A stretch of 23,581 nucleotides of DNA from Ruminococcaceae bacterium UBA5401. Its GTDB lineage: Bacteria; Bacillota; Clostridia; Oscillospirales; Acutalibacteraceae. Numbering within the stretch: the stretch's first letter is position 1; the number at the start of each line of letters is the position of its first letter. Made by a program: the position numbers and the translations under genes. Of the stretch, positions 1 through 6,189 are shown in pieces. The DNA lies in contig DHOB01000011.1 of assembly GCA_002409675.1 (NCBI GenBank), forward strand, positions 19,556-43,136, read 5' to 3'. The notes beneath the pieces were generated by a model, which was not told the origin of the DNA, did not search any database, and saw nothing but the letters and a program-made list of their open reading frames with translations.

Positions 1-471
1 GCGGTCGCGGTACGGGCTCTTCGCCGGATGCGTGAGGTCGCCGCGGTACCCGCGCATCTGCTCCGGCGTCAGCTCGCAGACATAGGCCAGACCGCGGCGG
101 ATCAGGTCCTCGGCCAGCTCGTACATCTTCGGGAAATAGTCGGAGGCGTAAAAGAAGCGGTCGCCCCACGAAAAGCCGAGCCAGCGGATGTCCTCCTTGA
201 TGGCGTCGACGTATTCCTCATTCTCTCTGGTCGGGTTCGTGTCGTCCATGCGCAGGTTGCACAGGCCGCCGAACTTTTCCGCCGTGCCGAAGTCGATGCA
301 GACGGCCTTGGCGTGGCCGATGTGCAGGTACCCGTTCGGCTCGGGGGGAAAGCGGGTGTGCACCCGCTTCCCCTCGAACCTGCCGCCCGGCGCGAGGTCC
401 TTTTCAATCAGCGTATGGATGAAGTTCCCGCTTTGCCCTTCCTTTTCCGGGGCGGGGGATTCCTCTCTCAT
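1..471 (-). CDS. glnS: Glutaminyl-tRNA synthetase, N-terminal part (cut by window edge)
   Basis: Class I aminoacyl-tRNA synthetase that charges tRNA-Gln with glutamine in the cytoplasm. The 157 visible codons give the N-terminal Rossmann region. About residue 40 is RFPPEPNGYLHIGHAKAV, the GlnRS form of the HIGH motif, followed by the family hallmark NLRMDDTNP and a continuing catalytic core. PPEPNGYLHIGHAK and MDDTNP separate GlnRS from GluRS, which has PSPTG and RIEDTD here. The ATG start at 471 overlaps the gltX stop by four bases (ATGA), so translation is probably coupled to gltX. No promoter of its own is visible. The rest of the catalytic domain and the anticodon-binding barrels lie beyond the left edge, so completeness cannot be judged. 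Many Firmicutes lack GlnRS and make Gln-tRNA by transamidation, so its presence is informative. Confidence 0.95.
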   Translation of the reverse strand, partial: MREESPAPEKEGQSGNFIHTLIEKDLAPGGRFEGKRVHTRFPPEPNGYLHIGHAKAVCIDFGTAEKFGGLCNLRMDDTNPTRENEEYVDAIKEDIRWLGFSWGDRFFYASDYFPKMYELAEDLIRRGLAYVCELTPEQMRGYRGDLTHPAKSPYRDR

Positions 472-1943
472 TTTTCAGGCTCCTTGTCCGTCAGTTTCCG
501 CAGCCCCAGGTTCAGCCGCCTGAGGGCCTCGTCCTTGCCGAGAACGGCGAGGATCTCGAACGCGCCGCCCGGCGTGACCTTCTGCCCCGCGGCGGCGATG
601 CGCACCGGCCACAGCAGGGTGCCGTTCTTCACGCCCAGTTCTTTCGCAAGGCCGGTCAGGCAGGCGCGCAGGGCGCCCGCCGTCCACTCCTCCTGCCGCT
701 GCAGAACCGGAAGGGCCGCGCGGAGCATCTGCGCGGAATTTTCGAGGTTCGTTCTGCTCTTCCTGTTGACGAAATCCTCCGCCGGATACTCCGGCAGCTC
801 GCGGAAGAAGGCGAGCAGCTTCGGGATTTCCGTAAAGCGGGAGATGCGCGGCTGCAGCACGCCGGCCAGCACGTCCCAGGGGCGGTCCCCCTCCGGGAAG
901 ACCCGCCGGAAATACGGCATGGCCCTGCGGATGAATTCTTCCTGCGGCATGGCGCGCAGGTACTCGCCGTTGAGCCACAGGAGCTTGTCGTAGTCGAAGA
1001 CGGCGGGCGACTTGCCGATGCCGTCGATGGAAAAATTCCTGACCAGCTCGTCCAACGTGAAAATCTCCCGGTTGTCCTTCGGGGTCCAGCCGAGCAGGGC
1101 GATATAGTTGACGATGACCTCCGGCAGGTAGCCCTCCGCCACAAGGTCGGCGAAGCCGGTCGACCCGTGCCGCTTGGAGAGCTTGGAGACGCTGCCGTCC
1201 GGATTTCTGCCCATAATCAGCGGCAGGTGGATATAGACCGGCACCTGCCACCCGAACGCCTCGTACAGCAGCTTGTACTTCGGCGTGGAGGTCAGGTATT
1301 CGCATCCGCGCACGACGTGCGTGATGCGCATCAGGTGGTCGTCCACCACATTGGCAAAGTTATAGGTGGGGAAGCCGTCGGACTTCAGCAGAATCTGGTC
1401 CTCCAGCTCCCTGTTTTCGATGGTGATGGGCCCGTACACCACGTCATCGAAGGTGGTGGAGCCCTCCAGCGGCATCTTCTGCCGGATCACGTGGGGCGTG
1501 CCCGCCGCCAGCAGGCGCTCCACCTCCTCTTTCGGCAGGTTGCGGCAGTGGCGGTCGTATCCGCCGCCGTTCTCCCCCCTGGCCGCGTGGAGGGCGTCAA
1601 GCCGCTCTTTCGTGCAGAAGCAGTTGTACGCCTTGCCCTCCCGCACAAGCTGTTCCGCATATTTTTTATAAATCGGCTTGCGCTGGCTCTGCACATAGGG
1701 CCCGTAAGGGCCGCCGATATCCGGCCCCTCGTCGTGCCGGAAGCCGACCTGCGCCAGCGTCCGGTATATCACGTCCTCGGCGCCTTCCACATAGCGTTCC
1801 CGGTCGGTGTCCTCAATCCGGAGGATGAAATCCCCCCCGTTCGATTTCGCAATCAGGTATTCAAACAGCGCCGTCCGCAGGTTCCCGACATGCATAAAGC
1901 CCGTCGGGCTCGGTGCAAAGCGGGTGCGCACTTTCTGAGACAC
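468..1943 (-). CDS. gltX: Glutamyl-tRNA synthetase
   Basis: Charges tRNA-Glu with glutamate. The product has the near-N-terminal class I motif RFAPSPTGFMHVGNLRTALF (HIGH variant), RIEDTDRER, a CFC...YDRHC cysteine/histidine cluster like the zinc site of bacterial GluRS, and SKLSKRHGS as the KMSKS loop. Its length of about 490 residues is normal for bacterial GluRS. The frame can open with TTG at 1949, but a run of six G at 1950-1955 would touch that codon; it lies about six bases before the GTG at 1941-1943, so I chose GTG. This is the first gene of a two-gene operon with glnS, which overlaps it by four bases. A consensus-like promoter lies about 65 bases upstream. The leader is about 60 bases, too short for a T-box. 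Whether the enzyme discriminates against tRNA-Gln, as expected with a GlnRS present, cannot be read from the sequence. Confidence 0.96.
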   Translation of the reverse strand: MSQKVRTRFAPSPTGFMHVGNLRTALFEYLIAKSNGGDFILRIEDTDRERYVEGAEDVIYRTLAQVGFRHDEGPDIGGPYGPYVQSQRKPIYKKYAEQLVREGKAYNCFCTKERLDALHAARGENGGGYDRHCRNLPKEEVERLLAAGTPHVIRQKMPLEGSTTFDDVVYGPITIENRELEDQILLKSDGFPTYNFANVVDDHLMRITHVVRGCEYLTSTPKYKLLYEAFGWQVPVYIHLPLIMGRNPDGSVSKLSKRHGSTGFADLVAEGYLPEVIVNYIALLGWTPKDNREIFTLDELVRNFSIDGIGKSPAVFDYDKLLWLNGEYLRAMPQEEFIRRAMPYFRRVFPEGDRPWDVLAGVLQPRISRFTEIPKLLAFFRELPEYPAEDFVNRKSRTNLENSAQMLRAALPVLQRQEEWTAGALRACLTGLAKELGVKNGTLLWPVRIAAAGQKVTPGGAFEILAVLGKDEALRRLNLGLRKLTDKEPEK

Positions 1944-2008
1944 AGACAACCCCCCTGAGTTTTTGCCGCTTTCTCCGGGCCGGCGCGGTCCGGAGCGTTT
2001 CGTTCTTA

Positions 2009-2037
2009 ATTATACCAAATTTCGGGACAATTATCAA
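2009..2037 (-). promoter_or_regulatory. Sigma-A promoter of gltX-glnS
   Basis: On the minus strand, TTGATA (2032-2037), a 17-base spacer, then a perfect TATAAT (2009-2014). Transcription should start near 2002, giving a leader of about 60 bases before the gltX GTG. The promoter lies just downstream of the ribU terminator, so gltX-glnS is a separate unit. Confidence 0.85.
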
Positions 2038-2091
2038 TGCGAAGCCTGCCCCGCGCCCCTCCGCACGGAAAGCAGGTGAAATCGGGCTTGA

Positions 2092-2125
2092 TAAAAGCCT
2101 GCCGGAAACTGCCGGCAGGCTTTAT
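2092..2125 (-). terminator. Intrinsic terminator after ribU
   Basis: A 12-bp perfect stem (AAAGCCTGCCGG at 2094-2105 pairs with 2112-2123) with a six-base loop, followed on the minus strand by TTTATC. It lies about 55 bases past the ribU stop and ahead of the gltX promoter. The T tract is short, so termination may be incomplete. Confidence 0.75.
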
Positions 2126-2177
2126 TCCGCTCAATTCCGTTATCGGGAGCGCGGCGCGGCATGCCGCGCCGGCTTCC

Positions 2178-2813
2178 TCACGGGCGGCGGTATGTGCCGT
2201 GCAGGATGGGGCTGACCTTTTTGTACAGCAGAGCGGTTACAACAGAAACCAGCACCCCTTTCAGCAGATTGAACGGCACCACCGCGAACAGAATCAAAGT
2301 TCCGAGGTCTGTGATGGCCGGGTTGACCTGCGTTCCCATCTGAACGAAGGTGCCCAGCGGCAGGTGCATCACACCGGCAAACAGCGGCAGCAGCACATAG
2401 GCGTTGGCTAGGCTGCCGGCGACCGTCATCAGCAGCGTCCCCGCGGCCAGACCGAGCATGGCGGTGCGGCGCGTTTTACGGCGCTTGTAAATCAGGGCCG
2501 CCGGCACCACCATGCAGCACCCGATCACGAAATTGGCAAAGTCCCCCACGCCGGCCGTCGAGCTGCCGTGGATGAAAAAGTAGAGCACGACCTTGACCAG
2601 CTCAATCATCACCCCCGCGAGCGGGCCGATGGCGAAGCCGCCGATCAGCACCGGAATTTCGCTCAGGTCCAGCTTGTAAAACCCCGGCGCGAACCAGAGC
2701 GGGATCTCCACCATCATCAGCAGAAAAGCCATGCCGCCCAGGATGCCGACCTGCGCCACCGCCCGGATGTCGAACCGGGAGGCCCGATTCGCCGCATTTT
2801 TTGCGTTCTCCAT
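2178..2813 (-). CDS. ribU: Riboflavin ECF transporter S component, RibU type
   Basis: Membrane substrate-binding (S) component expected to pair with the shared EcfA/EcfA'/EcfT module to import riboflavin. The 211-residue protein is almost entirely hydrophobic, with about five to six membrane segments. It shows typical RibU stretches: VAQVGILGGMAFLLMMVEIP near the N terminus, FYKLDLSEIPVLIGGFAIGP, and VKVVLYFFIHGS with GDFANFVIG. The short C-terminal end is basic. The ATG at 2811-2813 has AAAGGGG about nine bases upstream. The frame is open further upstream, but that region is the FMN riboswitch, not protein. Regulation is clear: a consensus promoter, an FMN aptamer and a terminator hairpin precede it, so high FMN should switch it off. 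No ecfA or ecfT gene is in the window. Confidence 0.93.
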   Translation of the reverse strand: MENAKNAANRASRFDIRAVAQVGILGGMAFLLMMVEIPLWFAPGFYKLDLSEIPVLIGGFAIGPLAGVMIELVKVVLYFFIHGSSTAGVGDFANFVIGCCMVVPAALIYKRRKTRRTAMLGLAAGTLLMTVAGSLANAYVLLPLFAGVMHLPLGTFVQMGTQVNPAITDLGTLILFAVVPFNLLKGVLVSVVTALLYKKVSPILHGTYRRP

Positions 2814-2845
2814 TTCTGAAAACCCCTTTTTTCCGCTGTCCACGG

Positions 2846-2874
2846 AAAAAGCCCCACAGGCATGCCTGTGGGGC
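2846..2874 (-). terminator. Riboswitch-linked attenuator of ribU
   Basis: A perfect 24-base palindrome (2851-2874; half-site GCCCCACAGGCA) followed on the minus strand by TTTTT (2846-2850). It sits between the FMN aptamer and the ribU ribosome binding site, where a transcription-terminating expression platform is expected. Confidence 0.9.
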
Positions 2875-2894
2875 AAAAAAACACCGTAAAGCGT

Positions 2895-3022
2895 GTTCTT
2901 CTTTCGTCCGGACTCTACCGTCGGCTCCGGAATCGCGCCGGAATCTGCCAAAAGGCTCGTGGGCTTGTCGGCCTTGCGCCGCATCACCACCGGTGGGGAA
3001 TTTCACCCCGCCCCGAAGACAG
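2895..3022 (-). ncRNA. FMN riboswitch (RFN element)
   Basis: Read on the minus strand, the leader contains the diagnostic RFN blocks in order: CGGGGCGGGGTGAAATTCCC, then CACCGGTGGTGATG (about 2981-3000), a variable arm, and finally GAGCCGACGGTAGAGTCCGGA (about 2905-2925), before the terminator hairpin. This class binds flavin mononucleotide and here precedes a riboflavin transporter gene. The 3' aptamer edge near 2895 is approximate. Confidence 0.96.
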
Positions 3023-3038
3023 CTGTTAATTTAGCTGT

Positions 3039-3067
3039 ATGATACCACACCATGCTCCGCCTGTCAA
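3039..3067 (-). promoter_or_regulatory. Sigma-A promoter of the FMN riboswitch-ribU unit
   Basis: On the minus strand, a perfect TTGACA (3062-3067), a 17-base spacer and TATCAT (3039-3044). The start site should lie near 3032, just ahead of the riboswitch. The -35 box begins only seven bases after the capA stop codon. Confidence 0.88.
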
Positions 3068-3074
3068 GGCGGCG

Positions 3075-4337
3075 TCAGGAAAGTTCCTGGTATTGTTTCG
3101 GGACGCTGCCGTCGATGATTTTCTGGACAAAGGCGCGGCTGAAGTCCTTCGTGCGGGCGCGGACGCCGTGGCTTTTCGCCAGGGCGTCGGTGTATTCGCT
3201 GAACGGGTAAATGGTGATGCCGGAAAAGCCGGCCCCGTAATGGGTGACGATGGGCGTGAACTTCATCCCGGAGTAGGAGGTCTTGCCGGTCCGTCCGCTC
3301 TTGGTCATCGTGACCGTAAGCAGGCCGCTGACCAGGTTGCGGCCGTAAAGCTGGGCGGAAACGAAGTTGCCCAGCGCGAAGGCGACCGGGCACTTCGCGC
3401 CGTCGGAAGCGCGCGTGAGCAGCGTCAGCTTCTGCACCACGTGCGGGTGGTTGCCGAAGATGATGTCCGCGCCCCAGTCCACCATCTGCTGGGCGAGGGT
3501 CTTCTGGCTCTGCGTCAGGGTGTAGGTGTCCTCGGTGCCCCAGTGGACCGAAACGACCACCACGTCGGCCATGCTTTTCGCCTTTTTTATCAGCCGCTGA
3601 ATCAGCGCCGTGTCCTTTGCGTAAATCAGCCGGTACTGCGAGTTTTTGGGCAGGTACCTGCCGTTGGTCATCTCGGTCACGCCGATATGAGCGGTCCGGA
3701 TGCCCTTTGCCGTCACGATGCGGATGTTCTCGAGGTCCGCGTCGCTGCGATACGCGCCGACGACCTTCACGGGCTTCGTGTCCCAGTAATCGAGCGTCGC
3801 CCTGATTCCCTTTTCGCCCATGTCCAGGATATGGTTGTTGGCGTGGTTAATCACGTCGAACCCAGCGCCGACCAGTGCGTCCCCCACCTGCGTGGGGGAA
3901 TTGAACAGCGGGTAGTTCGACGGCGGCAGCACCCGGCCCGCCAGCACGGTCTCCTGGTTGACGACGGCGACGTCCGCGGCGCGGATTCGGCCGGCGACAC
4001 GCGCATACACCGGGGTGAAGTCATAGCCCTTCCCCCCCGCGCGCTGCTGCGCCTGCTTGTAGATTCTGCTGTGAATCAGGTCGTCCCCCGCGCCGAGGAC
4101 GGTGATGGAAACGTCCCCGGAAGGCGCCTGCTGCGACGGCGCCCCGGCTGCGGAGGAAGCCGGGGCGCCCGCCGGCCGGGAAACCCGCGCCCCTTCCGAA
4201 ACGGCGCCCCCGCCGGCCGGAGCGTTCAGCCGGGAAGGAAGAACCGCATAGAACCCCGCCGCCAGAACCAGGACCGCCAGAAGCCCGAGGAAAAGCTTTC
4301 TGCCTCTTTTTTTGTCCGTCCGCCCGTATCTGCGCAA
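3075..4337 (-). CDS. CapA-family protein, secreted or membrane-anchored
   Basis: Member of the CapA/PGA_cap family, with a calcineurin-like metallophosphatase fold, first known from poly-gamma-glutamate capsule export. The 420-residue protein starts with a basic stretch and one hydrophobic segment (about residues 14-33), then an Ala/Gly/Pro/Ser-rich linker to about residue 75, then the domain. Visible motifs are LGAGDDLIHS, VVNQETVLAG, INHANNHILDMG, VVVSVHWGTED and GADIIFGNHPHVVQ, all at family positions. No capBCD genes are nearby, so a capsule role is not supported; other CapA-like proteins have unknown cell-envelope roles. The first codon is TTG (4335-4337), with GGGTGAAGGGG upstream; no ATG or GTG fits better. 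Transcription probably runs on towards ribU, since no terminator is visible between them. Confidence 0.9.
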   Translation of the reverse strand: MRRYGRTDKKRGRKLFLGLLAVLVLAAGFYAVLPSRLNAPAGGGAVSEGARVSRPAGAPASSAAGAPSQQAPSGDVSITVLGAGDDLIHSRIYKQAQQRAGGKGYDFTPVYARVAGRIRAADVAVVNQETVLAGRVLPPSNYPLFNSPTQVGDALVGAGFDVINHANNHILDMGEKGIRATLDYWDTKPVKVVGAYRSDADLENIRIVTAKGIRTAHIGVTEMTNGRYLPKNSQYRLIYAKDTALIQRLIKKAKSMADVVVVSVHWGTEDTYTLTQSQKTLAQQMVDWGADIIFGNHPHVVQKLTLLTRASDGAKCPVAFALGNFVSAQLYGRNLVSGLLTVTMTKSGRTGKTSYSGMKFTPIVTHYGAGFSGITIYPFSEYTDALAKSHGVRARTKDFSRAFVQKIIDGSVPKQYQELS

Positions 4338-4612
4338 ATCCCCTTCACCCTTTTTTCAGTATTTTACTTGAAATCCAGTTCAGTATATCATGAATGTACG
4401 GGCTTTTCTATAAAACTGTAAATAACGCCGGGCGCACGTGCGGAAAAGGGCATTGCCATGCGGTTTTTTTGTTGCTATAATATGGAGAAGGAACGAATTG
4501 GCTTTTTCGGGCCTCTTCTGTATTTTTCCTGGATTTTTACGAATCATTCCGCTCAAAATATAAAGAATTTTATAAAGTATCGCTGCATCGCGGCGAAGGC
4601 GGAGGGGAACCG
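4338..4612. other. Divergent intergenic region between capA and ppx
   Basis: This 275-base region separates two divergent units. The plus-strand promoter for the ppx operon is clear. On the minus side the best capA candidate is a TATACT box near 4385 with a weak -35, so the capA promoter is uncertain. The ppx leader (about 4488-4612) is AT-rich, then ends in GGAGGGG five bases before the ATG. I found no known riboswitch, tRNA or repeat. Confidence 0.5.
4453..4481 (+). promoter_or_regulatory. Sigma-A promoter of the ppx-ppk-pfk operon
   Basis: TTGCCA (4453-4458), a 17-base spacer and a perfect TATAAT (4476-4481). Transcription should start near 4488, leaving a leader of about 125 bases before the ppx ATG. 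It faces away from capA. Confidence 0.85.
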
Positions 4613-6169
4613 ATGAATCACAAAAAGGACATGAAGGAAGCCGCCGTTATCGATATCGATTCCAACGCGCTGAAGATGCGGATTTCCCAGCTCAAGAAGG
4701 GCCGGATTGTCGACATCGACCGCCTGGAGCGCCCCATCCGGGTCGGGCACGAAGTTTTCACGGACGGCAGAATCAGCTTTGAAAGCCTGCGTGAGCTCTC
4801 TTCCCTTCTGCGGGGCTACAGCGAAATCATGAAGGAGTACGGCGTGGGAAAATACCGGGTCGTCGCGACGACCGCTCTGCGCGAGGCCGCCAACCGCGCC
4901 TATATCCTCGACCAGCTCAAAATCCAGAACGGCATGACGGTCGAAGTGCTGGAGGAAGACCAGGAAAAGACGCTGATTTACGACCGGGCACTGGAACTGC
5001 TGGAGGAAGAGCAGAAGAAGGATGAAAAGACGAACGCGCTGATCGCCTACATCGGGGCCGGGACCATCGGCCTCTGCGTCTTCGAGGGGGAACAGGCGGT
5101 CTTTACGCAGAACATCCCGATGGGCTCGCTCAAACTGCACGAGATGCTCGGCAGCATCCGGAACCTGACGGGCGACTACCACACCGTGGTCGAAGAGTAC
5201 CTCGACACCGTCATCAACCGCGCCGCCATCCCGTTCCAGAAAGGGCCCGTCTCCAAGCTGGTGCTGACGGGGGGATGCATCCGCCTGATTGCGAGGCTCT
5301 GCTCCGTGAAGCCCTCCAGGGGCTGCTTTGAGCTGGAGGCGAAAAAGCTGCGCGCCCTTTTCAAGGCGGTCTGCTCGATGCCGCAGGAAAAGGCCGCCCT
5401 GACCTATAAAATCTCGGAGGAGGACGCCGAGCTTCTGTTTTCTTCTCTGGCCATCATCATTCACCTGCTGGGCTTCGCCACCTCCGAAAAAATCGTCTTC
5501 ATGCAGGCGGAGCTGTGGGACACCCTGATACAGCACATGCTGGTTCCGAAAAGCCGGAGCAAATATCTGGACCGCGTCTGCGAGAGCGCGCTCTCCTGTG
5601 CGCGGGAAGTCGCTGCGGCCTACCGGTGCAACGCCGTGCACTCCGAGTGCATCCGGAACTACGCGTGCAAAATCTTCGACCGGATGAAGGGCGCCCACGG
5701 GCTGGACCGCCGCAAGCGGCTGCTGCTGGAGCTCGCCTCCATCCTGCACGAAAGCGGCTATTACGTGGCCGCAAGGCAGCACCACATCAGCTCGTTCGAC
5801 CTGATCAAGGACACCGGAATCTACGGCATGACGGACGAGGAAATGCTGATTGCGGCCTGCGTCGCGCGGTACAACGAGTTCGACGTGCCCGACTTCGACA
5901 GCCCCCTTCTGCGGGACCTGAGCGTGAAGAACCGGCTGGTCGTCTCGAAGCTGGTGGCCATTTTCCGCCTGGCGAACGCCCTCGACAAATCCCACCGGCA
6001 GAAGCTCGGCGAAATCAAGGCGCGCGTGCAGGGGAACCGGCTGCTGATCTCCGCGAAGAGCGACGCCAACCTCTATCTGGAAAAATGGGCTTTCGAGCAG
6101 TGCGCGCCGTTCTTTCAGGAAGTGTTCGGCTATCATCCCGAGCTCTCCATCAAATCTCCGCTGGTCTAA
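4613..6169 (+). CDS. Ppx/GppA-family protein with HD-like C-terminal domain, possibly inactive
   Basis: Resembles exopolyphosphatase/pppGpp phosphatase (Ppx/GppA), which hydrolyses polyphosphate or pppGpp. The 518-residue length fits the two-domain family. The actin-fold part (about 1-300) shows IDIDSNALKM (usual IDIGSNS), VATTALREA (usual TSAxREA), EEDQEKTLIY (usual SGxEEARL) and AYIGAGTIGL (usual DIGGGSTEL). The C-terminal HD-like part has ASILHESGYY at 375-384, where relatives have ALLHDIGK. The Asp and Glu of DIGGGSTE are therefore Tyr146 and Gly153, and the HD aspartate is Glu380. The Glu equivalent to E. coli Glu121 (Glu118) is kept. This suggests weak or altered activity, perhaps binding polyphosphate or (p)ppGpp without hydrolysis. 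GGAGGGG precedes the ATG, and ppk follows after about 20 bases, so the two are co-transcribed. The family assignment is firm; loss of activity is inference. Confidence 0.88.
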   Translation: MNHKKDMKEAAVIDIDSNALKMRISQLKKGRIVDIDRLERPIRVGHEVFTDGRISFESLRELSSLLRGYSEIMKEYGVGKYRVVATTALREAANRAYILDQLKIQNGMTVEVLEEDQEKTLIYDRALELLEEEQKKDEKTNALIAYIGAGTIGLCVFEGEQAVFTQNIPMGSLKLHEMLGSIRNLTGDYHTVVEEYLDTVINRAAIPFQKGPVSKLVLTGGCIRLIARLCSVKPSRGCFELEAKKLRALFKAVCSMPQEKAALTYKISEEDAELLFSSLAIIIHLLGFATSEKIVFMQAELWDTLIQHMLVPKSRSKYLDRVCESALSCAREVAAAYRCNAVHSECIRNYACKIFDRMKGAHGLDRRKRLLLELASILHESGYYVAARQHHISSFDLIKDTGIYGMTDEEMLIAACVARYNEFDVPDFDSPLLRDLSVKNRLVVSKLVAIFRLANALDKSHRQKLGEIKARVQGNRLLISAKSDANLYLEKWAFEQCAPFFQEVFGYHPELSIKSPLV

Positions 6170-6189
6170 AAGTACATGTCGGGAAGGTT

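Noticed and set aside
1944..2002. A T-box leader for gltX
   Set aside because: The leader between the predicted start site and the GTG is only about 60 bases, with no specifier stem or T-box sequence.
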